Assembly: GCA_020747015.1 (NCBI GenBank)
Contig: JAGTJM010000069.1
Location: 1 to 64,000 of the forward strand
DNA length: 64,000 bases
Direction of reading: 5' to 3'
From: Pyrenochaeta sp. MPI-SDFR-AT-0127
Taxonomy: Eukaryota; Ascomycota; Dothideomycetes; Pleosporales; Cucurbitariaceae
How positions within the stretch are numbered: position 1 is the stretch's first letter; each line of letters begins with the position of its first letter. The notes under the pieces were generated by a model. That model saw nothing but the letters and a program-made list of their open reading frames with translations. It ran no database searches and had not been told where the DNA came from. The position numbers were made by a program, and so were the translations under genes. Of this stretch, positions 23,202 through 34,043 are shown in pieces.

Positions 23202-25617
23202 TCACCGGCGAACTGCGGCAACACAGTAACGGCAACGGTAGCTGGCTCGACGCGAACGCTTACAGACACGAGTCTATCAACGATATCGAGTACGATAACC
23301 AATACCCTGACGAACACCATATCAAGCACTATAACTCGTACTCTTACAAACACGGACACTGTATATGTACGTTACCAAACCGCAATGTCCTCATAGTAAG
23401 AGCTAAAACATGATAGAACACTATCACAAATTACGCAACCGTCAGCACGTCCCTATCGTTTACGAATACTGTATATGTGAGGCCACTTGATCGTCTCAAT
23501 TGAAGATACTGAGCTGCTGGTAGAATACCATCACAAATTCACAAACCATTACGCAATATGCCACGGTCCAAAACTATAACACCATCACGAATTCAGTGAC
23601 CATCACATCTTCTGCTACAATCACAGATTACGTGACTCGTATTTCTGTGCCCCCAGCAGTCATACAGACTCAATCCGTCACTGGTATGCCAAATTCTGCT
23701 ATTTGTCTGGTCTCCTACACTACTCTTCAAGACATTATCTCCCAATTATATGCCTAAACCTGAGAGCAAAACCCAGCTGATAATTTTCCTATAGAAACTC
23801 AAAGATTGACATCTACTGTGACAACAACATCCATTTCCGTATCTATTCCGCCGGCTCTAACTTCTACGCTCACGACTGTCTCTCTCTCTATACCGCCAGC
23901 TGTCACCTCTACACTAACCACTGTCTCTCTCTCAATACCGCCTGCTATTACATCTACATTAACAACAATCTCTACATCGATCCCTCCAGTTGTTACCTCT
24001 ACACTAACCACGACTTCTACATCAACTCCGCCAGCTGTCACTTCTACATTGACGACTGTTTCGACATCGATTCCACCAGCTGTGACTTCTACGCTCACTG
24101 CCACTTCTACACTGACGACTGTCTCTACATCGATACAGCCAGCTGTTACATCCACGCTCACTACAACGTCTACATCTATTCCACCCGCTGTCACTTCTAC
24201 ATTGACGACCGTCTCCACGTCAATTCCGCCAGTCATTACTTCTACGATCACTGAAATTTCTACGTTGACGACTGTATCTACCTCGATACCGCCAGCTGTT
24301 ACATCCACGCTCACTACAACGTATACCACTATTCTGCCAGCTGTCACAACTACACTCACTACAATCTCTACGTCAATTCCGTCAGCCGTTACCTCTACGC
24401 TGACTTCCATCTCTATCTCAACTCCTCCAGCTATTACCTCTACGCTTACATCTATTTCCACGTCAATCCCACCGGCTGTTACGTCAACAGAAACTAGCAT
24501 TTCAATCCAGTATGTAACGGTCACGACTTCATCATTATCAACCACCACAGAAATATCACTGTCCGCCTCGTACATAACGATTACGCAAACTTTCACGCCT
24601 CCACCAGAAACAATCACGCGAACTTTTACGCCTGCACCAGAAACCATCACACGAACTTACACCCCTCTCCCAGAGACAATCACACAGACCTTGACACCTT
24701 TGGCACAGACAATCACACAAACTATTACACCCCTGCCGGAAACAATTACACAGACATTCACACCACCCCCGGAGACAATTACACAAACTTTCACACCACC
24801 TCCAGAGACAATAACACGAACCATCAGGCCAGAAGCAGAGACTATTACGCACACGCCTGTAGCAGAAACAATTACACAGACTTTCACACCCCCGCCAGAA
24901 ATAATTGTACAAACCATCACTCCTCAAGCGGAGACAATTACGCGTACGCCTCTAGCAGAAACGGTTACAAAGAATATTACATTCCCAGTGGAGACTAATT
25001 ATGCTACAATTACACCTCCGCCAGAAACAGTGACATTTACGTCTCTCCCAGAGACAGTTACCTTTACGCCACCAATGGAGACAATCACTTTCACTCTTCC
25101 AAAAGAAACAATCACATTTACACCTCCAACAGAAACAATTACACAAACTGTCACACCCCCAGTAGAAACAACTACAAGTACCCCTCCTGCAGAAACAATC
25201 ACACGGACTTTGACACTCCCACCCGAAACCACATATTCCACTATCACAACCTATGAAACTCTCAACTTTACTACCACAAAAGTTCTCCTTTCTATAGAAC
25301 CAAACACCAAGGATCTGTACTTCACTACAACCTACACTGAGCTCATAAATCTGCCTGCGTCGACGGTCAACCGAATTTCGACCCTCACGACCACATCCGT
25401 GCCTCCAGCAATGATACAGAATCAATCTTTTACCGGTACGCATATTATCTAAACTAAGCTTTGAACGATACTTTTTGAAAAGGCAGTAATGCTTTCACTT
25501 GCTGGTAGCTGACACGGGTTTGGTTTAGACACTCTATTCGTCACTTCGTATATAACACTTCCGCAAGTTTCGATCACAGAGACTCTCACGCCGCCAGCGG
25601 CTGTCATTACTACGTAA
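23202..25617 (+). CDS. Thr-rich repeat protein, block 1 (5' end unresolved)
   Basis: Supported exons are 23202-23366, 23417-23476, 23524-23683, 23795-25435 and 25529-25613, with GT/AG borders and matching phases. The first exon (SPANCGNTVTATVAGS...) carries the only Cys. Composition is about half Thr/Ser, as in O-mannosylated fungal cell-wall or adhesin proteins; secretion is inferred, as no signal exon was found. The large fourth exon has two different tandem arrays (listed as repeats). Exons 3 and 4 end alike (SVPPAVIQTQSVTG and SVPPAMIQNQSFTG), which suggests module duplication. After exon 5 the frame either splices at a perfect GTAAGT (25614), continuing to 27552, or ends at TAA 25615-25617. 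Without the N-terminus this block is about 704 residues. Confidence 0.6.
23800..24510 (+). repeat. Tandem 45-bp (15-residue) Thr/Ser/Pro repeats
   Basis: About 15 degenerate copies of a unit like STSIPPAVTSTLTTV fill the first half of the large exon. The most conserved part is IPPAVTSTLT. Copies are diverged at DNA level and some are shortened. Because of the Thr codon pattern, the opposite strand is also open over 23799-24650; this is a by-product and not a gene. Confidence 0.85.
24580..25255 (+). repeat. Tandem 33-bp (11-residue) PPETITQTFT repeats
   Basis: About 20 copies of a unit like TFTPPPETITQ follow the first array without a break. PET is the best conserved core, with shortened variants such as TRTPLAETVTK and drift to VTFTSLPET. 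The two arrays share Thr richness but differ in period and sequence, so they arose separately. Confidence 0.85.
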
Positions 25618-27315
25618 GTCTTCTTTTTAAGTACAAATTATTCTATCCTATCTCTTCCATCTTGCACGACGTAAGGTATGTATCCCGGACCGGTGTATTT
25701 CTTGCCGTCGGAGGCTACACTGTATCATTCCATATCGAATGCTGAGGATAAAATCCGGGCCAATCCGAACATCATATAGGATCTAACGATGCCACGCTAT
25801 TAAGGGGCATTCTTCAAACAACCTCAAGTAAGTGAATCCATGACTTCATCTTGTAAGCTGATATCTGCGATGGAGGTAGATCGATCCTCAACGCAGAATG
25901 CGGTGCGGAAATATATACTCTGGAGTATGTGCTTTTCTTCCTCATCTCACGACTTCCGCTCAAATTGAGGCACTACATCTTATTGCATAACAACTGGAGA
26001 ATGTTTACACATTTGAAGATCTCAAAAAATAGTCAGAGAAAATGCTTTCGACAAACTGCTATCGAAGGGTTTAGGCCGATTTGCGCGCTCTGAAGCTCTG
26101 TGACCACTCTGAGAACTCGTTATTTGAAGACGATGGTTCGAAGAAATATGAGTAAGGACTCTACTTACTCATGTACAAGCTGAAGTATGTGTTCTAGGTA
26201 AGCCAGTGCCTGATGACAACTCTACGAATGTGCTTGAACCTTGATTATCTGCGTCTTTCGTGCGAAACTAATCTCCTATCTGTTTCCTTGTCTTGTCCAG
26301 GCTTTGTGAAGCGCCATTATAGATGGTGGGAAACGAAACGTAATTAGAGCTGCTGCATTGATCTCTTCTTCACTTTTTCCTAATTTCAAAAAGTGTTGCT
26401 GTGGCCTTGAGCCTCATTTTGCGGTGCCAACCAATTTAAACATCGACATGCTTCACGAGGGCACAAACAATATATATAACCTCTCTTTATTCTTTCCCTG
26501 TTTTCAGTACACACGGCCAGATGTATTGTATTTCTGATCGATATGAGCTTCCTGTTGCATAGAAAGCGCACAACAGCACGAGACACGCATCTTGTAAGTC
26601 AATTCTGTCCCATTCATCAGTTCATCTCAATCACTATCTAGATAGAATAGCATAGTCGATTAAGAAAGCTGCGTAGTGACTCTTACGGTACGGCGGCCAG
26701 CTCCACGTATTCAACCGTAGCCTTGAGGTTATGGGCGCACCTTAGGCACCGTCTCGGCATTCAATAGACAAAGTCAGTAATTTGACCATACTGGTCAGCT
26801 CAAGATGATGTTTTTTTCTATGCTTATTGTTCTCGATCAATCGTTGACATTTATCTGGACAACGACTACTGTCAATTCATTCTTACATTTTACTATGACA
26901 CTAGGCGTTTCTACAGTTTGCAGCATGAGCTCGAACACTATATCACGTCACTACCATTTGAGATATTGTGCAACAATTGTTTGCTACATGAAGCCGATTG
27001 AGCAGCGCTAGCGATTGCCCTTGTCTCCACGAAGGATGCTGAAACTCACGATCTCACTGGCTCAGCGACGACAAGCCGAGATACATATACTAGTTTTCTG
27101 CATTTATACATGAGAACAAAACTCAAATGAAATGATGCGTCCATTCCTTGCTTTTGTGAATAGCCGGAAGTGCCCGTGCGCTGCGTTGGACGCGTGAACG
27201 CGATCTTACATTCCGGACTAACATGCGCAGCCCTTTCTCGACGGCATCAACAATAGGACCCTCCACCTCACATGCATTACCCCAGGTCGAATAGTATCGT
27301 TGGCGCTCACCTCGC
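25618..27315. other. 1.7-kb gap inside the Thr-rich locus
   Basis: No Thr-rich exon, other gene or mobile element could be recognised here. It is either most of a 1.94-kb intron (25614-27551, phase 2 at both ends) or the space between two genes. A 9-bp hairpin is present at 26148-26172. Confidence 0.45.
26148..26172. repeat. Perfect inverted repeat (9-bp arms, 7-nt loop)
   Basis: ATGAGTAAG and CTTACTCAT are exact reverse complements around GACTCTA. It lies in the gap of the Thr-rich locus. Function is unknown; each arm also contains a donor-like GTAAG or its complement. Confidence 0.55.
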
Positions 27316-30300
27316 ATGTTCTCAACTTTCCGGCTTTACATCAGTATTGACTTAGCATCAGTGTTTTCCTGGACTCGGGCTTCCTCGGATCTGGATCGGC
27401 AGTACACCTCAACTAACCTGGCCTCTGAAGCTTCAACAAATCGCTATATTGAACTACTCTCGCCTCGTCGTGCATTTTCTTTTGACTTTTGCCCTTTTTC
27501 TAAATTGCCCAAGGCCGAAAGCCTGCGATTAGCCACTAATCATGTTGACAGTACCTTCACTCAGCCTCAAACATTTGAGCAAACGACCACCGTTAATGGC
27601 ACTGTCTACGCTACACTCACCCAGACTATAACCACTACTGAGGTACGTTCAAAGGTTCATGTTGGGTTCTGTACAGTCCTGATCATGTTCAACACTCTAG
27701 ACCGAAACCCAGCTGCAAACTGCCAATCGCACCATGCCTATCACGGTTGAGCAGACAACTACGGCTACTCAGGATCGGCCTGTCGTCTCAACACAGACAG
27801 AGACAACTACTGAAATCGATTGGCCGTTCTGGGCTCGTGGTGCTATTACTGAGAATGGGTTCGTGCATCCTCATCTTGCAATGTTTTGGCTTGACTGACC
27901 GCGCTGCTAATCTTCGTTACAGGACTGTATATGTTGGCACGACTACCACATCTACCCTTACGCAGAGCCTGACCATGAATTCTACTCTCACGACAACAGC
28001 GGTAAATTTCACGTTCAGATTGTCTGTGCCACATGAGACTTGACTAACTTCGTATCCTAACAATGTAGACTTTGGTTCCAGAAACCATCACGTCAAATGG
28101 CACAGTCGTCATTACAGCTACGAGGTAAATCCTTTCCAGTGGAACTGTGTACGAATACTGCTGACCTGATAATCTCACCTTTTAGAACGCTTGAACCAGC
28201 CACAATAACCTCCAATGGCACGGTCTTCGTCACGACTACGGTTGCGCCATCAACGGTTGTACAAAACAACACTATTCTCATCACAGAGGTAAATCCCAAA
28301 GGAAATTGAACGTGTTATTAAATACTGATGCCTTGTTTCCAGACTGGAGAAGTCTCAACTATTACGCAGAACGTCACGCTTCAAATTACCCAAACTTTGG
28401 GAGCTGCGACATTGACCCGTAATGAAACAATTTTCCTTACGCAGACTACCACTCAAGATGTTACGACAACCATTAATGGCACAGGTAAGTACGCCTGCTA
28501 GATGCAATGGCTGTGGACAAGTCATGTGCGCCTCAAACTTCGAATATTCTCCACACATGTCATCTGAGGATTGGAAAGCATTTTCAGATACACACGTACG
28601 ATTCTAGAATGTTATTCGCTAACTGTTTCCTCCTTCTAGTCTACGTCACACCTGAACCGGTAAGACCTTGACCTTTGGTCCCACATGTAAATCCGATCTG
28701 ACTTTCCAAAGATTACCACGACCCAAACGATCAACAGCACCGAATTCGTTACGGCGACTAAGACCTTGGATCCTGAAGTTATAGTATACAACAACACAGT
28801 ATTGATCACGAGTACTTTGGAGCCTGAGGTGGTCGTATACAACAACACCGTTTTATTCACTCAGACTACAACAACTACTGAGGTACCGGCGCCGGGTGAG
28901 TAGCTTTTATCTAAGAAATATATCTATAGCTTGTACTGAATTCGAATCCAGTAACTACGACGGAGGTATTCAACAGTACAGAGGTCATCACACAGACGAC
29001 TACAGTTGACGCTTCCACTGTGACCACCACATACAATGGTACCGTCTATATTACCCAAATACAGACCGAGACAACGACTCAAGAACCATTGACGGTATTT
29101 ACAGTCCGCTAAATTCAATTTGAATTTTCACTAATCTTTTACCAACTTTTCCAGGTCACAATCAACGGTACAGTATATGTGACAGAAATCCAGACTCAGA
29201 CAACGCCGGTCACGGTATGTAAATGTCGAAAAGGGCATTTTAGATTCGGTTACTGATATCGAGATCTCAAATTCAGGTCACCTCGAACGGCACGATAATT
29301 ATTACTGAGGTTCAAACTCAGAGAACAACTGAAGGACCGATCACTATTACATCGAATGGAACTGTATACATAACCGAAGTTCAGACAACGCCTGTGACAC
29401 AGATACAAAATCAAACTCTTATTAGCACGCTGTAAGTGTTTCTGTAATGCTTCTCTGGGGCCTGGATTCCTGTAATCAACTTCAAGTTCTCCTATCCGCA
29501 AACAGTGGCGCTGTTGAAGCAAGCGCAGGATATGATTGCTCGATTGGATGGCTGACAAATGATGTAGGACTATCACTGAGACTGAAACTGAAACAACCAC
29601 GAATACCGTCAACACGTAAGTTCAAAAATTACATCTCAAATAGCGTAGTTTTCTTCATTTGTTTCATACTATGGTATTCATCTTGCGAACTTGTCATGCA
29701 CGACGAAAGGTAAAGTAATCTGGATCCAACTTTGGTTTCCTCGGACCTAGCAATAGGGGGACAGAAACCTCGACCGAGTGCCATTTCCGATAGCCGTGAG
29801 CTCTCTGCCTCCGAGTCTTGACCACTTTTCCGGAAAATTCATGAGCCTGAAATCCCTCCGGAGTCTACAAGCCTGCACCCACTAAATATGTACTGTACTG
29901 GACATCCTCAGCCGGAGATACCTTAGAATTTTCATTCTGAATTACAAATCAGAACCAGCTCTCATGGCTGCGACTTTCAGGTAGCTATATTCGTAATCGC
30001 ATTTTGGAAACTAACGATTCCGCTTTAGTACCATAACAGACGTTTCGTATATGAATACTGTTACGTCGTACGACAGCATCACGACAGAGTATATCATTGC
30101 TCCAACAGTGACTCAAACTGCCTCATATACCTTCACGATCACTGAAACACCTATAACTGAGTAAGCGTTACTGAAGCTGATGTAGAAAGGCTTGCTGAAA
30201 ATTCATAGGACTGTTCATGACACCATCACGGACGTTGTTACCCGGACCCAAAGTTTTACGAGGTGAGTTATCAGCGCTATAACTCGCGACATTCTCTCGG

Positions 30301-32641
30301 TGCAAGATGAGTTTCCTTTTCTCGCGTCTTTTTTGAGCCCACACAATCTCGTGCCCTGTCGCTCGTTTGCATGATTGAACCTTTCAGTTATTGTTGCATT
30401 GTTTCACCACTCTATCTGTCTTCCCCATGATATGCTCGCACGTGGTAATTTCCAACACTTCTTTGCCACCTAAGTACTTCATTTCTTATATATTCCTAGA
30501 GGTAAACCTTTTTACTTGTTTCAAAATTGTTTATCGGCTAGGCCATCTTCTAGTCCTTTCGAAAGCGTTGCATGAAGTTCTTACATTTCTTTTCATCACA
30601 CTGAAGCCCATGACGTTTCTACAATGTTCCTTTACACTCGCATTCATGCACCCATAGCTCAAACTACGAGTTTGTATGTGTGCTGATGAAGCCCAATTGC
30701 AGCACGATTACCGAAACCCTGGTGTCGAGTATCACCACAACGGAAGCAAGGCTTTCCGCCGTTGGATTCCCTGAGAATGTTCCAATAACGCCTGTTACAT
30801 ATACAACATCAATAGCTGTGACGGAATTTGTTCCCACCAATATCTTCGTTCTCCATACTACGACGCTGACTGAACAGCACAATATCACGCTCACTCACGA
30901 TGTTCCGAAGACTACCACACAAACATCAACATCTATGATAACGCGCGAGCAAACTGTCACACTGACTCTGGACGTTCCCACTACCACCTTGATCTATAGA
31001 ACACGAACGATGGTTGCGAGTTATACGACAACGTCAACTGTTTATGTGAATGCAGGAGCTATCGTCACAAGCACAAGCACAGAGCGGGTAACCACTACGA
31101 GTACAGCAGTAGGGACTTCTACCGGTAAGACATATAATCACCTGCCCTTCTATTGTGAGAGGATAGCGAAATTTGATGTCAAAATTTAAATGGGAAGCCT
31201 ATTTAAGCCTTCTGGTCTGCTTGTCTTCGCATACATATCTATTCAACGTTATTGACACGCTGACTCGGTCATTCAGAAACAACCACGTCATGGAATACGA
31301 TAACGGCTGTTATAACACGATTCTCCACGGGTAAGTAGTTACCTTCCATGATTTAACGATCATTGCCTTGCTGCATAGAAGTGTTCGGGCATGATCGTGG
31401 CGAACATACCAGTTTATTCTTTGCTGACCATCCTCATTTTGCTGACTTCTTGCTGCAGCTACCATCACAGCCACTTCATCGTATATAACAACACAGACGG
31501 TCATGAATACTTTGCCCCAGCAAACAACTACTATCACACGTTTCACAAATCCGTTTGGTATTGCAGTACGTTTTAAATTTTATTATTCTTACTCTAGACT
31601 TCCACTTGAGCAACATTTATTGTTGAACTTTTGGTTCAAAGATGTTTGCCATGGTTTGCGTACTCTTTCAGAGCACAGCTTGGTTTAAACATCTCACCGG
31701 TGCTTTCGAAAGACGCTCCGTTCAAGACAACTATATTCGCTTCGCGCATGAAATACTAACTCCTTTCAAAGGCCGGGCAGACTCAAACTGCCACAATCAC
31801 CCGAACATCCACATTAACGTCAAGCGTCCGTGATACAATCACAGCTACCTCGATCAGCCTCCAATTATCTACCACAACTGAGCTTGCCACAATTACTGGC
31901 ATAAGCACCGTCATTCACACGTTTACCACGACCGAAGTGTCAACATCTGTAGTCCCCGTATTAACGTCTTTCATCACTCGCACCTCGGTTATTGTTGTCA
32001 CTCAAACTCAGCCAGTCACTATTACCACTCTTTCAACTACTGTAAGCGAGCGTGAAGTCACGACTACGCTGCGAAGTACCTTGACGGAGCGATTCACGAC
32101 CACAAGACTTGTTTGGCGGGCCACCGTCACACGGACATCAACAGCACAGAGTATTAGTACAGCGACTATTTTCAGGGCAGGTTACTCTACCATTACAAGC
32201 ACGATTTCCACAACAATCACAGCTCCAGCCGCAACTGGGTTGAGAGTGCAAGAAGTGGTAGAAACCAGGCTTGTGCCTCAACCAAATCCGCAGAGTCTCC
32301 GTACAATAACAGCTACTGCTCGATCGACTGTCACGTTATTACGAACTCGAACTGGAATTAGGGCAACCACGATTACCAGACCTACAACAGTCACGAGGTA
32401 TCAGGCATCAACAGTCACACAACAGCAGCTAAGAACAGTAACGCAACAACAAGCCAGAGTATCGATTATCACGCAGCCAGCTAGGACCATAACGAGAACA
32501 ATAACGGCGGCAGCGCGACCGCAGTTTCAGCGGACAATATTAGCAACGGCCACGCGAGTATCGACTGTGGCGAGGACAATCACGCAGCAGGTGCAGTCGA
32601 GCAGGGCGAGGAGATCGTTCGGATCAATAGGACGAGGATAG
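27316..32641 (+). CDS. Thr-rich, sequon-repeat multi-exon protein, block 2
   Basis: Exons: 27552 (or 27316)-27642, 27701-27858, 27923-28001, 28069-28124, 28186-28288, 28343-28484, 28640-28659, 28712-28895, 28952-29094, 29155-29214, 29277-29431, 29568-29615, 30029-30160, 30209-30262, 30703-31124, 31277-31330, 31459-31565, 31772-32641. All junctions keep phase. Exons up to 29431 carry one or two copies of N-[GNSE]-T-[VI]-x-x-T (for example SNGTVFVT, INGTVYVT, YNNTVLIT), each an N-glycosylation sequon. Two copies are split by introns, and one intervening exon is only 20 bp. From 30029 sequons fade and ITxT repeats dominate. The last exon ends in a basic Gln/Thr/Arg tail (TVTQQQLRTVTQQQARVS) with no GPI signal or TM segment. 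As a separate gene from ATG 27316 it would be 1037 aa. Joined to block 1 it exceeds 1660 aa. No named family is recognised. Confidence 0.65.
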
Positions 32642-33740
32642 AGAAGGATAAAACTCGTAGAGAATATCAGGGCCAATTTGCACGCAGATTTCATAGGGAG
32701 ATTGCGGCTATGTCATTGATTTTATGGGCCTGAGTGCTGAAAAAGGCCAAGTATACAAGGTCGCGACTGCTTTCCTCGTTTGCTAAGCGTTCTTGTTCTG
32801 AATCAACACTTTATTTCTAGAGGATGTCTTGGTGCTTTCGAGATGAAAATGCTTACTAATTTTTACCATTTACTTCGACACATGGTAAATGGACGATAGA
32901 GCCCAATCACTTGCCAGAAAAGGCCTATGGCGTTTTATGTATGGCGAGATGGCTTCGATCTGGCAAGACATTATTGCAAACTTCAACCAACACTTCATCA
33001 TGTCTCCCAGCAAAGAACGTGCTGGAAAAATTGGGCAGGGGTTCTATTACCACTAGGTGAGCATGTTACAGAGTAGAATATAGCTAAGCTGCTTCAAACT
33101 AGTTCGATCTTATCTCGCTGCATGTAACAGGGAATCGAACCAGCACATGCGCCGCACGTAAACGATCCGGAACGGAGGCCAAATCCTTGGCCTGGAGGCC
33201 GGGAATATGAGCAGATGGGATGTGAATACGGAGAATGGAAATTAAATGATACGAGATCTCGCATTTTCGTGACAAGAGGAAGGCAAGTTGTGCCCTTGCA
33301 CTATAGCTGTCACTCAACCTTAGACCCGAAATCGAGAAAAGGGTGAAGATTGTGCAGCTTATCCGCATATGCTGAACCATCTGGAGATACGTAACAACAA
33401 CGGAACATAGCCAGCAGGAAGACATCTCGTGGCAATAATCTCGAAAAAAATGTGGTTTCATCTGATGACCTTTGCTTGTGGTCAATCTACACCAAACAGC
33501 GATCATAATATCACGCACCAAATGCCCACTCCAATGAATGAAATTTCCCATCGACAGGCCTCAATAACCATGTCAGACATAAGATCGACTGGACAAACAC
33601 TGCAAGCGACAAAGGACACCATTATTACCCGAACATCGCCAGCAACTGTTGCCAAGCGCTCTCGAGGCAATTCCCACTCTAGTGATTTGCGCCCAAACTC
33701 CTTTCGGTTTCCCTATTTGAGGGATGACTCCTTATCAAAT
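32642..33740. other. Intergenic, no gene seen
   Basis: 3' flank shared by the convergent Thr-rich gene and the small secreted protein gene. The minus-strand frame 33099-33551 was judged spurious. Confidence 0.4.
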
Positions 33741-34043
33741 TTAATCCCTACTTGACAGTGTCGTTGTGACTGTGCTGGTTGCACACGTAACTTCGTAGCT
33801 GTATTTTGTCGTGACGGTGAGTCTTGAACTAACTACGCAACTGGTCTCCGATACAAATGTCGAGACATCGTAGGGCGATGGATTCGTGAGGAAGCAGTTG
33901 GTTGTTGTGTATGTAGTCGGAGTGGGCGATGGGCTCGACTCTGATTGGCAATCTTTGGGACGTTTCTCGCAATCTTTGGCTTCTGCTCCAGCGGCAGCGA
34001 GGAGACTAAGTGTAGCAAAAGTGGTGAAGAGAGTGTACTGCAT
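33741..34043 (-). CDS. Small secreted Cys-containing protein
   Basis: 100 aa, single exon, ATG at 34043. Residues 1-22 form a clear signal peptide (MQYTLFTTFATLSLLAAAGA then EA before the likely cleavage site). The mature part is about 78 residues with five Cys (25, 32, 50, 69, 87), a short charged segment, an SPSPTPT linker and a Thr/Ser-rich C-terminal half. Size, secretion and Cys content match fungal effector candidates or small wall proteins. The odd Cys number leaves one unpaired or available for intermolecular bonding. No family is recognised. Confidence 0.75.
   Translation of the reverse strand: MQYTLFTTFATLSLLAAAGAEAKDCEKRPKDCQSESSPSPTPTTYTTTNCFLTNPSPYDVSTFVSETSCVVSSRLTVTTKYSYEVTCATSTVTTTLSSRD

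Noticed and set aside
23799..24650. Minus-strand open frame of 283 residues rich in Val/Gly (VTAGGIDVETVV)
   Set aside because: It is the antisense image of the tandem Thr/Ser codons of the plus-strand exon; the repeat makes both strands open. The plus strand has the splice signals.
24556..25443. Minus-strand Cys-rich frames opposite the PPETITQ array
   Set aside because: Same cause: antisense of Thr/Glu/Ile codons gives Cys/Val-rich strings. No start context or splice support.
33128..33200. tRNA-like GGTTCGATTCCC on the minus strand
   Set aside because: The flanking bases do not form a T-arm stem, and no anticodon or acceptor arms can be paired.
33099..33551. Minus-strand frame of 150 codons
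   Set aside because: No domain, no splice structure, low coding character; sits in the shared 3' flank of two convergent genes.
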